Assembly: GCA_902362705.1 (NCBI GenBank)
Contig: CABIXK010000001.1
Coordinates: 174,324-238,323, forward strand
Length of the DNA: 64,000 nucleotides
Direction: 5' to 3'
DNA from: Rikenellaceae bacterium
GTDB lineage: Bacteria; Bacteroidota; Bacteroidia; Bacteroidales; Rikenellaceae
Position 1 is the first letter of the stretch, and every line of letters starts with the position of its first letter. The notes under the pieces are model-generated. The model did no database searches and had not been told where the DNA came from. It was given only the letters and a program-made list of their open reading frames with translations. Both the position numbers and the translations under genes were made by a program. Shown here in pieces: positions 50,907 to 61,194 of the stretch.

Positions 50907-53900
50907 ATGAAAACGACTTTGCTCAAACTTTGGCTCGCCGGCCTTGTGCTGGCCGGTGCGGCGGCCTGCTCGCCGGAGACGATGACCGACGACGAGGCAG
51001 CGAAATGGATCGCCGGCTATGCACCAGAACGTATCGGCACCAGTTCTCCGATCCGCATCTGCTTGACCGACAGCGTGCGGTATCTTTATCCCGCTACGCC
51101 GCTCGACAATGTTCTGCGATTCTCCCCCCGCGTAAAGGGCGAATTGAGTCTGACGGAGCGGCGCGTGCTCGAATTCGTCCCGCAGGTGGGCGCATTGAAA
51201 CCCGGACGGGAATACACCTGCCGCGTGCAGATGGCGGAACTCACCGGAATAGATTCACTTCGGGACTTCGCCTTTTCGTTCTTCGTCGCGGAGCGGAAAA
51301 CGCAGCTGCAAGTTACGAGTGTTCGGGTCGATCCGGCCGACGTCCGGTATATGCAGGCGGAGGGCACGCTCTCGTTCAGCGAGCCGGTGGAGGCCGCGCA
51401 GGTCGATGCCGGGCTGCTGCATTGCGACGTTGAGGGGCATCCGGCCCGGGCGGCGATCGAACCGACCGGCGACCCGACCCTTTTCCGCTTCACCCTCTCG
51501 CAGCTGAAGCGTGCAGACGGGGAGATGCAGGTGCACGTCTCGTTCCAGGCCGACAAACTGAATTTCGACCTTCCCGAGCCGCAAAAAATCGCGATCCCCG
51601 GAATCCGGGAGTTCAAACTGCTCACGGCCGAACGCCGCGATGCGGCGCAGCCCTATATCGAGCTGGAGTTCAGCGCCCCGCTCTCCGCCGAGCAGGAGTT
51701 GGACGGGCTGATCGAGATCGACCGCATCGACCGGGTGCGGATCGAGCGCAAAGGCACGAACGTGAAGGTGTTCTACGAATCGAACGGGCTGACCGAGTTG
51801 GTGCTCCGCATCTCCGACCTCGTGCGCAATCGCGACGGACAATCGCTCGACTGCGAGGTGGAGCGGCATTTCGAGCAAGAGGTGATTCCGCCCGCCGTCG
51901 AAATCCCGATTCACGGCACGATTCTGCCCGACGGGCGCAACCTCGTGCTGCCGTTTCGGGCTGTCAACCTCGCCGCCGTGGATGTCGAGGTGGTGAAAAT
52001 CTATACCGATAATATCATGTCCTTCCTGCAGGAGAACGAGCTGGACGAATCCTGCCGCTTGCGCCGTTTCGGCCGGTTGATTTACCGACAGACGGTGCGT
52101 CTCGACAAAGCTCCTTCAGTGGATCTGCACCGGTGGCAGAACTTCTCCGTCGACTTGAAGAACCTTTTCCGGCAGGAGCGCGGTGCGGTTTACAACATCC
52201 ACCTCTCGTTCCGCAAGGCCTATTCGCTCTACGACCGAACGCAGGCCGCCGATTTCGAATCGGCCGGAGGGGTTACGACGGAAGACCGCAACGTGTGGGA
52301 CGAAGACAACACCTATATCTATCGCCGGGCTCCCGACTACAAGGGACGTGATTATGATTGGGATGAACGCGATGACCCGTCGAAAGCGAGCTACTACATG
52401 CAGTCGGACCGTATGCCCGAATACAATCTGGCGGCCTCGAATCTCGGCCTGATCGTCAAGCGGGCCGATGGCGAGCAGCTGTGGACTTCGGTGTCGGACA
52501 TCATGACCGCCGCACCGCTTGCCGGCGTGCGTGTGACGGCTTACAACTACCAGTTGCAGGAGATAGGGCACGGCACGACGGACGGCAGCGGATTCGCCGA
52601 TTTCAAGGTCGTCAACAAGCCTTTCATCGTAACGGCATCCAACGGCGTCTCGACCAGTTATCTGAAAGTGACAAGCGGACACGAGCAGTCGCTCGGTAAT
52701 TTCGATGTCGGAGGCAAAAAGAATCCGCAGGGCATCAAAGGTTTCGTCTACGGCGAACGCGGTGTCTGGCGCCAGGGCGACGAAGTCCACTTGACACTGA
52801 TTGTCGAAGACCGCCAGAAGGCACTGCCCGCCAACCACCCCGTCACGATGGAACTTTACACCCCCGAAGAACAACTCTACGAGCGTCAGACGCTGACCCG
52901 AAGCACCGACGGATTCTACGTTTTTCCTATCCGGACTTCGGAGGATGCGCCCACAGGCCGTTGGAACGCCCGTTTCAAGATCGGCGGCAAGATCATCGAC
53001 TTCCCGGTCAAGATCGAGACGATTAAGCCCAACCGTATCAAAATCGGCATTGAGACCGATGAGACGCTGCAAGCACCGGGTTCTGCCTCCTGCTCGCTTG
53101 AAGCGCACTGGCTGACCGGCCCGATTGCCGGCAACCTGCCGGCGGTGTTGGAAATGGTGCTGTACAGCAATCCCAATCCGTTCAAGGAATATAGCGACTA
53201 TACTTTCTCGAATCCGTTGAACACCTTTTCGTCGGAGCATATCGAGTTGAGTAAAGGTATGCTCGACTCGCTGGGACGCATGACCAAACAGATAGAGCTG
53301 GACGATAAGGAGGATGCCCCCGGCATGTTGCAGGCCAACATCATTGCGCGGGTCCGTGAGGCCGGCGGCGACGAGAGTTTTACCGCCCGCAGCGTGCGCT
53401 ACTCCCCCTATCGGTCGTATGTGGGTATTCGCTTGGGCGAAACGGCGTTCGAGACCGACAGCGACCTGAACTTCCCCGTCGTGTGTGTCGACGCCGAAGG
53501 CAAGTTGCAGGCAAAGCGAAGCCTCGAATACAAAATTTACAAACTCAACTGGCGCTGGTGGTGGGAAGGGTCGCCCAATGACCTCAGCCGTTATGTGCAA
53601 AGCACCTCCGCCGAGGTCGTCGCCTCGGGCAGATTGGAGACCGCAGAGGGCAGGGCGCAGATTCCGTTCCGCGTCAACTATCCGAGTTGGGGCAAATACC
53701 TGATTTTCGTGCACGACACGCAGAGCGGCCACGCCACAGGTGGCGTTGTTTTCGTCGACTGGCCCGAATGGAGAGGACATGCCGGGAAAGAGGAGGCCAA
53801 GGCCAGTTCGATGCTCTCCTTTGCCCTCGACAAGCGCAATTACGAGGCGGGTGAAACGGCTACGGTCTACCTTCCGAAATCCGAAGGCGGACGGGTGCTG

Positions 53901-56360
53901 CTCTCGATTGAGAATGCCTCGAAAGTAATCTCCCGCCGCTGGGTCAGCACCTCCGCCGACCGCGAAACGGCCTGCAAGATTCCCGTTACACGCGAGATGG
54001 CTCCGAACTTCTATGTCCATGCCACGCTGCTGCAGCCGCACGCCAAGAGCAACGACCTGCCGATTCGCATGTACGGCGTGGAGGGGGCCGAGGTTATCGA
54101 CCGCTATTCGATCCTGCATCCCGGAATCGAGGTGGCGGACGAAATACGCCCCCAGCAGGAGTTTACAATCAAGGTGTGGGAGCGCGACCGCAAGCCGATG
54201 ACCTATACGCTGGCCATTGTCGACGAAGGGCTGTTGGATATTACGGCTTTCAAGACGCCGCAGCCGTGGCGGGCGATGAACCGGCGCGAGGCATTGGGTG
54301 TCAGGACCTGGGATTTGTACGACGATATAATCGGCGCTTACGCCGGGAAATCCACTAAGATATTGAGCGTCGGCGGCGACGAGGCGCTGCGCCGTGCTGC
54401 GGGCAAAGAGAAGCGGTTTAACCCCGTCGTGAAATTCCTCGGTCCCTTCACCCTCCGAAGCGGGCAGAGGACGCACAAGATTACGCTGCCGATGTATGTC
54501 GGTTCGGTGCGCGTGATGGTCGTGGCGGCGCACGAGGCGACCTACGGTCACGCCGACAAGACGGTTGCGGTGCGTTCCCCGCTGATGGTGCTGCCGACGC
54601 TGCCGCGCATTTTGGCATGCGGCGACCGCGTGAAACTGCCGGTCAATGTGTTCTGCATGGATGAACAACTTCGGAACGCCACGGTGAAGGTCTCGGCCGA
54701 AGGACCGGTATCCGTTGCAGGCAGTGCATCGAAGAGGCTCGCCTTTGCAGCCCCCTCCGAGCAACTGACTACTTTTGACCTCGTGTGCGACAATGTGCGG
54801 AGCGGCCGGGCGAAGATCACCGTCTCGGCCGACGGCGGCGGAGATACCGCTTCCGAGACGATTTACATAGCTGTTCGCAATCCGCTGCCGCCTGTAATTA
54901 CGACCTATGCCAAGACGCTCCGTCCGGGCGAGAAGTACGACTTTGCGTGGACGCCGTTCAGCCATGGAACGGCGCAGTTGGAGGTTGCCGCCATGCCCAA
55001 AATCGACTTTTCCGGAGCATTCGCTTTTGTTGACAGTTACGGACACTACTGCACCGAGCAACTCTCGGCACGGGCGATGTATCTGCTTTACGCCTACCGT
55101 TTCCTTTCGGCGACCGAGCAGGCACAGGCACGGGAGGCGCTGCCGAAGATTTTGAAGATGATTCTTTCGCGCCAGACCTCCGACGGCGGTTTTGCCTATT
55201 GGCCCGGTTCCGAGGTAAACGAATGGGCGACCTCGATGGCCGGCAAAGTGATGATGGAGGCGCGTCGGCAAGGATTTGCCGTTGCCGACCGGTATATTGA
55301 GCGCTGGCGCGAGTACCAGCAGCGCAGGGCGCGTGCATACCGCCACAGCCACGAACACGGCGAGGACTTGGTGCAGGCTTACCGTCTCTATACGCTCGTG
55401 AAAGCGGGCGACGAACCCGTTGCGGCCATGAACCGCCTGCGCGAATCGAGAGTTATCTCATATCAGGCTCTAATGCGTCTTGCGGCAGCCTATGCCTGCG
55501 CCGGAAAGGTCGAAGTGGCGCGGCAACTTCTTGGGCGAATCGACAACAGCGTGATGGCCGCCGGTGCGTGGGTCACCTTCCAGTCCCGCCTGCGCGACCA
55601 GGCGATGGAGTTGGAGACCTGGCTGCTTGCGGAGCAGAACGACCGGGCGTTGAAGCTGGCACGCGAAGTGGCGGCGGAGTTCTCTGCCTCCAACTGCACG
55701 ACGCAGGAGGTCGCCTTTGTCAGTGCGGCGATGAACCGTCTGGCAGGCATTTTCGGCGATGCAGCGACCGAAGTGGTGATCCGGCCCAAAGAGGGCAAGG
55801 CGGTCTCGCTTCGGGAGATAAAGGGTATCTACACTATGGCCGCCGATCCGAACAGCGGTGCCGCCCACGCCGAAAACAGAGGAAATCGGGAGGTGTATCT
55901 CTCGCTGACGACCCGCCGCTATCCGCAGGCAACCGAGCAACTGCCCGCCGTTGCCAACGGTATTGCATTCGATATCCGCTACACCGACGCCAACGGCAAG
56001 GAGGTCAACCCCGAAAGGCTTGCGCAGGGCGACGAATTCTATGCCGAGATTACCGTCCGCAAGGCGATGAAGGAGATCCGGTCGCTGGCGCTGACCTACG
56101 CCATCCCCTCCGGCTGGGAGATTTGGAACGAACGCATGGTGAACGACCACACTTCCGAATTGGGCGACTACACCGATATCCGGGACGACCGCATCAGTTG
56201 GTATTTCAGTCTGGATGTTGGACAAAGCCGCACCTTCACAGTACGTCTGCGCGCCGCCTACTGCGGCCGTTGCCTGATGCCGCCGACGGTATGCGAAGAT
56301 ATGTACGACACCTCGTGCCGCGCCGTATCGACCTCGCGATTCGTAGAAGTGGTGAAATGA
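50907..56360 (+). CDS. Bacterial alpha-2-macroglobulin lipoprotein
   Basis: 1817 residues, typical size. ATG 50907 begins a lipoprotein signal (MKTTLLKLWLAGLVLAGAAAC). Repeated macroglobulin beta-domains fill the first 1000 residues (for example GERGVWRQGDEVHLTLIVED), followed by the alpha-2-macroglobulin core (FNPVVKFLGPFTLRSGQRTH). The thioester motif CTEQ is intact at residues 1382-1385 in GHYCTEQLSAR, and the complement-like helical domain follows. Such proteins trap attacking proteases in the periplasm. It overlaps the PBP1C gene by four bases (ATGA), the usual partner, which repairs peptidoglycan. A longer open frame upstream is discounted because it has no signal. Confidence 0.93.
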   Translation: MKTTLLKLWLAGLVLAGAAACSPETMTDDEAAKWIAGYAPERIGTSSPIRICLTDSVRYLYPATPLDNVLRFSPRVKGELSLTERRVLEFVPQVGALKPGREYTCRVQMAELTGIDSLRDFAFSFFVAERKTQLQVTSVRVDPADVRYMQAEGTLSFSEPVEAAQVDAGLLHCDVEGHPARAAIEPTGDPTLFRFTLSQLKRADGEMQVHVSFQADKLNFDLPEPQKIAIPGIREFKLLTAERRDAAQPYIELEFSAPLSAEQELDGLIEIDRIDRVRIERKGTNVKVFYESNGLTELVLRISDLVRNRDGQSLDCEVERHFEQEVIPPAVEIPIHGTILPDGRNLVLPFRAVNLAAVDVEVVKIYTDNIMSFLQENELDESCRLRRFGRLIYRQTVRLDKAPSVDLHRWQNFSVDLKNLFRQERGAVYNIHLSFRKAYSLYDRTQAADFESAGGVTTEDRNVWDEDNTYIYRRAPDYKGRDYDWDERDDPSKASYYMQSDRMPEYNLAASNLGLIVKRADGEQLWTSVSDIMTAAPLAGVRVTAYNYQLQEIGHGTTDGSGFADFKVVNKPFIVTASNGVSTSYLKVTSGHEQSLGNFDVGGKKNPQGIKGFVYGERGVWRQGDEVHLTLIVEDRQKALPANHPVTMELYTPEEQLYERQTLTRSTDGFYVFPIRTSEDAPTGRWNARFKIGGKIIDFPVKIETIKPNRIKIGIETDETLQAPGSASCSLEAHWLTGPIAGNLPAVLEMVLYSNPNPFKEYSDYTFSNPLNTFSSEHIELSKGMLDSLGRMTKQIELDDKEDAPGMLQANIIARVREAGGDESFTARSVRYSPYRSYVGIRLGETAFETDSDLNFPVVCVDAEGKLQAKRSLEYKIYKLNWRWWWEGSPNDLSRYVQSTSAEVVASGRLETAEGRAQIPFRVNYPSWGKYLIFVHDTQSGHATGGVVFVDWPEWRGHAGKEEAKASSMLSFALDKRNYEAGETATVYLPKSEGGRVLLSIENASKVISRRWVSTSADRETACKIPVTREMAPNFYVHATLLQPHAKSNDLPIRMYGVEGAEVIDRYSILHPGIEVADEIRPQQEFTIKVWERDRKPMTYTLAIVDEGLLDITAFKTPQPWRAMNRREALGVRTWDLYDDIIGAYAGKSTKILSVGGDEALRRAAGKEKRFNPVVKFLGPFTLRSGQRTHKITLPMYVGSVRVMVVAAHEATYGHADKTVAVRSPLMVLPTLPRILACGDRVKLPVNVFCMDEQLRNATVKVSAEGPVSVAGSASKRLAFAAPSEQLTTFDLVCDNVRSGRAKITVSADGGGDTASETIYIAVRNPLPPVITTYAKTLRPGEKYDFAWTPFSHGTAQLEVAAMPKIDFSGAFAFVDSYGHYCTEQLSARAMYLLYAYRFLSATEQAQAREALPKILKMILSRQTSDGGFAYWPGSEVNEWATSMAGKVMMEARRQGFAVADRYIERWREYQQRRARAYRHSHEHGEDLVQAYRLYTLVKAGDEPVAAMNRLRESRVISYQALMRLAAAYACAGKVEVARQLLGRIDNSVMAAGAWVTFQSRLRDQAMELETWLLAEQNDRALKLAREVAAEFSASNCTTQEVAFVSAAMNRLAGIFGDAATEVVIRPKEGKAVSLREIKGIYTMAADPNSGAAHAENRGNREVYLSLTTRRYPQATEQLPAVANGIAFDIRYTDANGKEVNPERLAQGDEFYAEITVRKAMKEIRSLALTYAIPSGWEIWNERMVNDHTSELGDYTDIRDDRISWYFSLDVGQSRTFTVRLRAAYCGRCLMPPTVCEDMYDTSCRAVSTSRFVEVVK

Positions 56361-58594
56361 GACGCACGGTGAAATATGCAGCAGTCACAGCAGCAGGAAT
56401 TCTCCTGTTGCTGTGGCTCTTTTGCCTGCCGCGCGACCTGTTTGAGGACACGGCCTATTCGACTGTCGTGACCGACCGCAACGGACAACTGCTCGGCGCC
56501 CGCATTGCCGACGACGGGCAGTGGCGTTTCCCGCACGCCGATTCGTTGCCCGAAAAGTTCGTCGCGGCACTCATCGAGTTCGAAGACCGCACTTTCTATC
56601 GGCATATCGGCGTAAGCGTTCGGGCATTGCTCCGCGCCGCCGTGCAGAACATTCGCAGCGGCCGCGTCGTGAGCGGCGGCAGCACGATCTCGATGCAGGT
56701 GATCCGCCTTTCGCGACACAAGCCGCGCACCCTGTGGCAGAAGATGGTAGAGATGTTCCTGGCGACCCGTTTGGAGGCGCGCTGCTCCAAAGAGGAAATC
56801 CTGCGCCTCTATGCGGCCCATGCCCCCTTTGGCGGCAATGTCGTGGGTATAGACGCTGCGATGTGGCGTTATCTGGGCAATGACGGCAGCGAACTCTCGT
56901 GGGCGGAGGCGACCACCTTAGCCGTACTGCAAAACGCCCCCTCGTCCGTTCACCTCTCGCGCAACCGCGATGCGCTGCTCGCCAAACGAAACCGCCTATT
57001 GTACCGGCTTTGCGAACGGGGCTGCCTCTCCGAATCGGAGTACGAACTCTCGGCAGAGGAACCGCTTATCGGCGAACCATATCCCATGCCGCAGTATGCA
57101 CCGCATTGGGTGGAAAATTGCAATGCCGTCCGTCACGGCGAGCGCATCCGCACACCTATCGACCTGCAACTGCAAAAGCGACTGGAAGAGGTTACTGCGC
57201 GCTGGAGTCAGGAGTTGTCGGCAGAGGGTGTCAATGACCTTGCGGCAGTCGTTGTGGCGGTGAAAAGCGGCGAGGTGGTCGCCTATTGCGGCAACAGCGA
57301 CATGAACCGTCTGCGCGAGGGCAAGTGGGTCGACATCGCCCGTGTACCGCGTTCGTCGGGCAGCATTCTCAAACCGCTGCTCTACTGCACCGCCTTGCAG
57401 GAGGGAACGATTCTGCCCCATACGCTGCTGCCCGACGTGCCGACCGATTTCGGCGGCTTTGCGCCCAAGAACTTCGACGGAACATTCGCCGGTGCCGTGC
57501 CGGCTGACGAGGCGCTTTCGCTCTCGCTCAATGTGCCGAATGTCCATCTGCTCAAAGAGTATGGACCGATGCGCTTTGCCGAACTGCTGAAAAATGCAGG
57601 GCTGTTGTCGCTCAACAAGGAGAACAACCGTTACGGTCTGTCGCTCGTATTAGGCGGTGCCGAAGTGCGGCTGCTCGACATCGTGCAACTCTATGCGAAT
57701 ATGGCTGCCTGCTATCAGGGTGTCGGAGACAGCACTCGTTTGGCACACTTCCCGTTTGCCGACCGCGTGGCACTCTACGCCACCTTCGAGGCGATGCGCC
57801 ATGTAAACCGCCCCGACCAGATGGATTGGCTGCGTGCCACATCCACCCGGCAGATTGCGTGGAAGACAGGCACGAGTTACGGTTCGCGCGACGGCTGGGC
57901 AATCGGCGTTACGCCCGAATATGCCGTCGGCGTGTGGGCGGGCAATGCAAACGGCAGTTCGGCACCCGACCTGACGGGCGCACGCACCGCAGGCCCCGTG
58001 CTGTTCGATGTATTCAATATGTTGCCCCCAACGGGTTGGTTCGCCGAACCTGATGCAACAGACGGTATCGAGGTTACACTCTGCCGCCGGTCGGGGCATA
58101 TCGCCGGTCGCAACTGCACCGAGACGGTGCAGGCCATCGTACCTAAAAATGCGCTGAAAAGTCGTTCCTGCCCCTATTGCCAGGAGGCAATTGCCGCCGG
58201 CGATAGGGATACATATAGCATTGAGCGGCGATTCGTGCTGCCTCCGGTGATGGAGCATTACTATCGGCAGACCCACTCGGCTTATCAATCTGCGACTTTG
58301 ACCACCGCACAGACAGTCTCCCGTGTCGAGGTTCGGCCGATGCACTTCATCTATCCGACCGACGGCTGCGTGGTGTCGCTGCCCGTGCAGGGCGACGGAA
58401 CAGTGGCGGCACTGAACTGCTCGGTGGCGCACACCGACCCTGTGGCGGAATTTTTCTGGCATTTGGACAACTCCTATCTCGGCTCGACACGCAACATCCA
58501 CCAATTCGCCGTCCGGCCCTCGCCCGGCCGCCACACGCTTACGGTTGTCGATACCGCCGGCAACAGCATCTCGGTCGCTATCGTTGTGGTGTGA
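56357..58594 (+). CDS. pbpC: Penicillin-binding protein 1C
   Basis: 745 residues; bifunctional peptidoglycan glycosyltransferase/transpeptidase of the inner membrane. One N-terminal helix (VTAAGILLLLWLFCLP). GT51 motifs EDRTFY (catalytic Glu76) and GGSTISMQ (107-114). Transpeptidase motifs S336-ILK and KTGTSYGSRD (Lys503). The last 90 residues are the BiPBP_C domain typical of PBP1C (FIYPTDGCVVSLPV). The start codon overlaps the alpha-2-macroglobulin stop, so both are made together. Confidence 0.93.
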   Translation: MRRTVKYAAVTAAGILLLLWLFCLPRDLFEDTAYSTVVTDRNGQLLGARIADDGQWRFPHADSLPEKFVAALIEFEDRTFYRHIGVSVRALLRAAVQNIRSGRVVSGGSTISMQVIRLSRHKPRTLWQKMVEMFLATRLEARCSKEEILRLYAAHAPFGGNVVGIDAAMWRYLGNDGSELSWAEATTLAVLQNAPSSVHLSRNRDALLAKRNRLLYRLCERGCLSESEYELSAEEPLIGEPYPMPQYAPHWVENCNAVRHGERIRTPIDLQLQKRLEEVTARWSQELSAEGVNDLAAVVVAVKSGEVVAYCGNSDMNRLREGKWVDIARVPRSSGSILKPLLYCTALQEGTILPHTLLPDVPTDFGGFAPKNFDGTFAGAVPADEALSLSLNVPNVHLLKEYGPMRFAELLKNAGLLSLNKENNRYGLSLVLGGAEVRLLDIVQLYANMAACYQGVGDSTRLAHFPFADRVALYATFEAMRHVNRPDQMDWLRATSTRQIAWKTGTSYGSRDGWAIGVTPEYAVGVWAGNANGSSAPDLTGARTAGPVLFDVFNMLPPTGWFAEPDATDGIEVTLCRRSGHIAGRNCTETVQAIVPKNALKSRSCPYCQEAIAAGDRDTYSIERRFVLPPVMEHYYRQTHSAYQSATLTTAQTVSRVEVRPMHFIYPTDGCVVSLPVQGDGTVAALNCSVAHTDPVAEFFWHLDNSYLGSTRNIHQFAVRPSPGRHTLTVVDTAGNSISVAIVVV

Positions 58595-58663
58595 TCGGGT
58601 TACTGTGCGATATTCCTATTGAAATACGTAAAAAACACCAACTGCCCGTTTCCGATTTGCGCT

Positions 58664-59611
58664 CTAATGGATAACAATCACAGGCTCTGCTTGCAGTTTA
58701 TCTGGACGCGTGTATTTTACCAATGTATCGTTCTTGTCGGCACAAAGCAGAATCCCGATCGTCGGGTTTTCGTCGGGAGCTTTCTCATTGCGGTCGTAGT
58801 AATTTACATACATTTGCAACTGCCCAATATCCTCGTGCGTAATCTTATGAGTTTTCAGTTCGATAACGACGAAACAGCGAAGCAGTCGGTTGTAGAATAC
58901 CAAATCGGCGAAAAATTCGTCGTCTTCAAGCTGGATGCGTTTTTGTCGTGCAACAAACGAGAATCCGTTACCCAACTCCAACAGAAACGCTTGAAGATTG
59001 GTAATCAATGCACGCTCCAAATCTTTTTCGTAGTAGGTCGCTTCGGGCCGCAAACCGAGAAATTCCAAAACCATCGGGTCTTTAATGATCTCGGTCGGAG
59101 ACTCGGGAATGCGCTCCTTGCGGGCAATCTCCAACACGGCTTTCTTGTCGTTGCTCAACAACAGACGTTCATACAATCCCGAATTGATCTGTCGCTCCAA
59201 CTCACGCCCAGTCCAGTTGTTGTTTGCAGCCTCCAACTCGTAGTACTCGCGTTTGTCTTTATCGTCTATTTGAATCAGAAGACGATATTGATACCAATTC
59301 AATTGCGACCGCACTGCGGACGCAATTGGATAAGTACGGTAGAACTGCCTTGCCCGTTCCAATTGACGCACGGAAAATCCACTGCCGAACTCCTTTTCTA
59401 TTTCCGTTGCAATGTTTTGAAGAAGGTATGCTCCGTACTCCGCCCGGTCTTGGCCTTTTTGTTCTTCGATAAAGATGCGTTCGCCCAATTTCCAATACAT
59501 TTGTACACGGACGGTATCCACACTACGAATCGCTGATTCTCTGGCGGAAAGAATAATAGTCCGAATGTCCGATATAAATTGTTCAGCCAGATGGGTCTTT
59601 ACTATTTTCAT
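58664..59611 (-). CDS. DUF1016/YhcG-type PD-(D/E)XK nuclease, C-terminus shortened
   Basis: 315 residues. The N-terminal DUF1016 part (VQMYWKLGERIFIEEQKGQD; YGAYLLQNIATEIEKEFG) is followed by the nuclease domain (EFFADLVFYNRLLRCFVVIELK), with the metal-binding Asp and Glu-x-Lys in place. Relatives continue after VKYT with about 25 more residues that include a conserved ASKY segment. Here the protein ends early in an unrelated tail (RPDKLQAEPVIVIH). It may be functional or decaying. It is often found in defence and mobile regions; here it lies next to the integrase, convergent with pbpC. Confidence 0.82.
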   Translation of the reverse strand: MKIVKTHLAEQFISDIRTIILSARESAIRSVDTVRVQMYWKLGERIFIEEQKGQDRAEYGAYLLQNIATEIEKEFGSGFSVRQLERARQFYRTYPIASAVRSQLNWYQYRLLIQIDDKDKREYYELEAANNNWTGRELERQINSGLYERLLLSNDKKAVLEIARKERIPESPTEIIKDPMVLEFLGLRPEATYYEKDLERALITNLQAFLLELGNGFSFVARQKRIQLEDDEFFADLVFYNRLLRCFVVIELKTHKITHEDIGQLQMYVNYYDRNEKAPDENPTIGILLCADKNDTLVKYTRPDKLQAEPVIVIH

Positions 59612-59653
59612 ATATCGTGTATTTTGAATTCCGACCGCACTGCGGACGCAATT
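59301..59653. repeat. Duplicated 27-bp near-palindrome
   Basis: The 27-bp near-palindrome at 59301-59327, inside the DUF1016 gene, recurs at 59627-59653 with one change (26 of 27 identical). It begins AATTGCGACCGC and ends GGACGCAATT. The second copy starts 16 bp upstream of the DUF1016 start codon, in the gap after the integrase stop. Operator-like or recombination-derived; see the findings. Confidence 0.8.
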
Positions 59654-59660
59654 ATCTCCT

Positions 59661-60998
59661 TTACGACAACAAATTTACCAATTCTTTTTTCATTTCATCG
59701 TCAATCTCCCGATAACGTGCAAATGCGCGGCTTCCCTCCTTGTGACCGCTCAATGCACCGACCAGATTAGGGTCTTTTACCTGCTTGTACAAGTTGCCAA
59801 CGAATGTACGTCGGGCAAGGTGTGACGACGCGATCTCATACAGTACCTTTTTCTCCTCCTCGCGGGTCGTCGGGTTGATGATCGTAACCAATCGCTTCAA
59901 TCCGGCGGCTTTGAAAATCCGCTTGATCGACACATTGTATTTCTGTTCCGAAATAAACGGCAGCAGTTTGTCACCCTCGCAATCCCTGTATCGGGCAATG
60001 ATCTCCAATGCTGTCGGATTGAGCGGAACTTGCACTGTCAGCGGCCGTCCCTCTTTCGTTTTGCGCGGGATATATTCAATAGCTCCGTCGATGATGCTTT
60101 GTTTCGTAAACTTGATGAGGTCGCCCACACGGCAGCCGATCAAACATTGAAAAACGAAGATGTCGCGCTGAATGGCCAACTGTGGATGGCGGTTCAAATT
60201 GGTGCGATAAATTTTATTCCGTTCGTCGATCGTAATGTAATAGGGGGTTCCGTAGGTACACTCTTCGAGCGGAAAATCGTCGAATGGCGTGTTGCTCGTC
60301 TTTTTGTTATCCTTGCACCAATAAAAGAACGTTCGAATCCGCGAAAAGCAATCCAATAAAGTGTTCTTTCCACGCGGTTGCGGCGTTCGCGCCTCGGGGA
60401 TCGCATCGTAAATGGCTGGATAGAGCTGGCAATATCGGTATTCGTTCTCGAAAAAATCCCATATATCCCGAAGCGTGTCGGATGTTACGTCGTCGATATA
60501 AAGCGTAAAATCTTTTTGTCCGCGCTTGGTTGTCCGCACATAGAGTTCGTAACGCTGCAAGCCGCGTTTCACTACCCGATAGTTCTTTTTGCGGACTTCG
60601 GATAGTTTATGCTTTTCGAGAAATTCATCAAACAGCGGAATCACCTGCAATTTGATCTCTTCGGCCAGCGCATCTTCCGTTTGGAATCTTTGCGGGTGGT
60701 GGTAACGCTCGATTGTTTCGCTTAACCATTCGCCGTCGGCTTCATTCGTGTAAGATTGGGTAATGAGCGTAACGATATTCCGCACATGGCTATTGAATGC
60801 CAGTTTCTCCTTCTCCGAAACCAAGGCTACTCTATCCTTGAATCCTTGTTTTTCGGCACTCCAGTAATTCGGATTGATCGTCAGTTCGCTTGCCGCCTTA
60901 ATGTCTTTCTTGCCGTCGCGCAGCCGAAAATAGACCGTCGCAAGCGTATCCGTGTCGTTCTTCTTTGCAGTTTTCCGTATGAGTGCCGAAACCTTCAT
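59661..60998 (-). CDS. Tyrosine recombinase/integrase of island B
   Basis: 445 residues. An N-terminal arm-binding domain (VYFRLRDGKKDIKAASE), a core-binding domain (about 110-230) and the catalytic domain with the first arginine in LIGCRVGDLIKF, then SSHLARRTFVGNLY and LSGHKEGSRAFARY with the tyrosine nucleophile. It is intact and complete, and belongs to a group different from the island A integrase. Its start lies about 200 bp from the right att core, with paired GTTCCC repeats between, the usual arrangement for an element that uses a tRNA 3' end. Confidence 0.93.
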   Translation of the reverse strand: MKVSALIRKTAKKNDTDTLATVYFRLRDGKKDIKAASELTINPNYWSAEKQGFKDRVALVSEKEKLAFNSHVRNIVTLITQSYTNEADGEWLSETIERYHHPQRFQTEDALAEEIKLQVIPLFDEFLEKHKLSEVRKKNYRVVKRGLQRYELYVRTTKRGQKDFTLYIDDVTSDTLRDIWDFFENEYRYCQLYPAIYDAIPEARTPQPRGKNTLLDCFSRIRTFFYWCKDNKKTSNTPFDDFPLEECTYGTPYYITIDERNKIYRTNLNRHPQLAIQRDIFVFQCLIGCRVGDLIKFTKQSIIDGAIEYIPRKTKEGRPLTVQVPLNPTALEIIARYRDCEGDKLLPFISEQKYNVSIKRIFKAAGLKRLVTIINPTTREEEKKVLYEIASSHLARRTFVGNLYKQVKDPNLVGALSGHKEGSRAFARYREIDDEMKKELVNLLS

Positions 60999-61030
60999 TT
61001 TGCAGCGTATTGTTTACACTGCAAAGATGG

Positions 61031-61054
61031 TATTTGTTCCCGAATTGTTCCCAT
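61031..61054. repeat. Paired GTTCCC repeats, right end of island B
   Basis: GTTCCC at 61036-61041 and 61047-61052, 11 bp apart, in the same context as the left-end pair. Confidence 0.65.
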
Positions 61055-61194
61055 ATATCCTGAATTTATTTCGACCTGCGTCAAATCTATTAAACGATTC
61101 ACTAATTGCAAATCGTTGTATAATAGCGAAAATACATTATTTTGCGTCGTTTTGCGATTTTAGAATAATCGAATAGAATTTATAATTTCAAATG

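Noticed and set aside
52116..55358. A 1080-codon minus-strand frame opposite the alpha-2-macroglobulin gene
   Set aside because: Shadow of a well-supported gene; no promoter, signal or domain.
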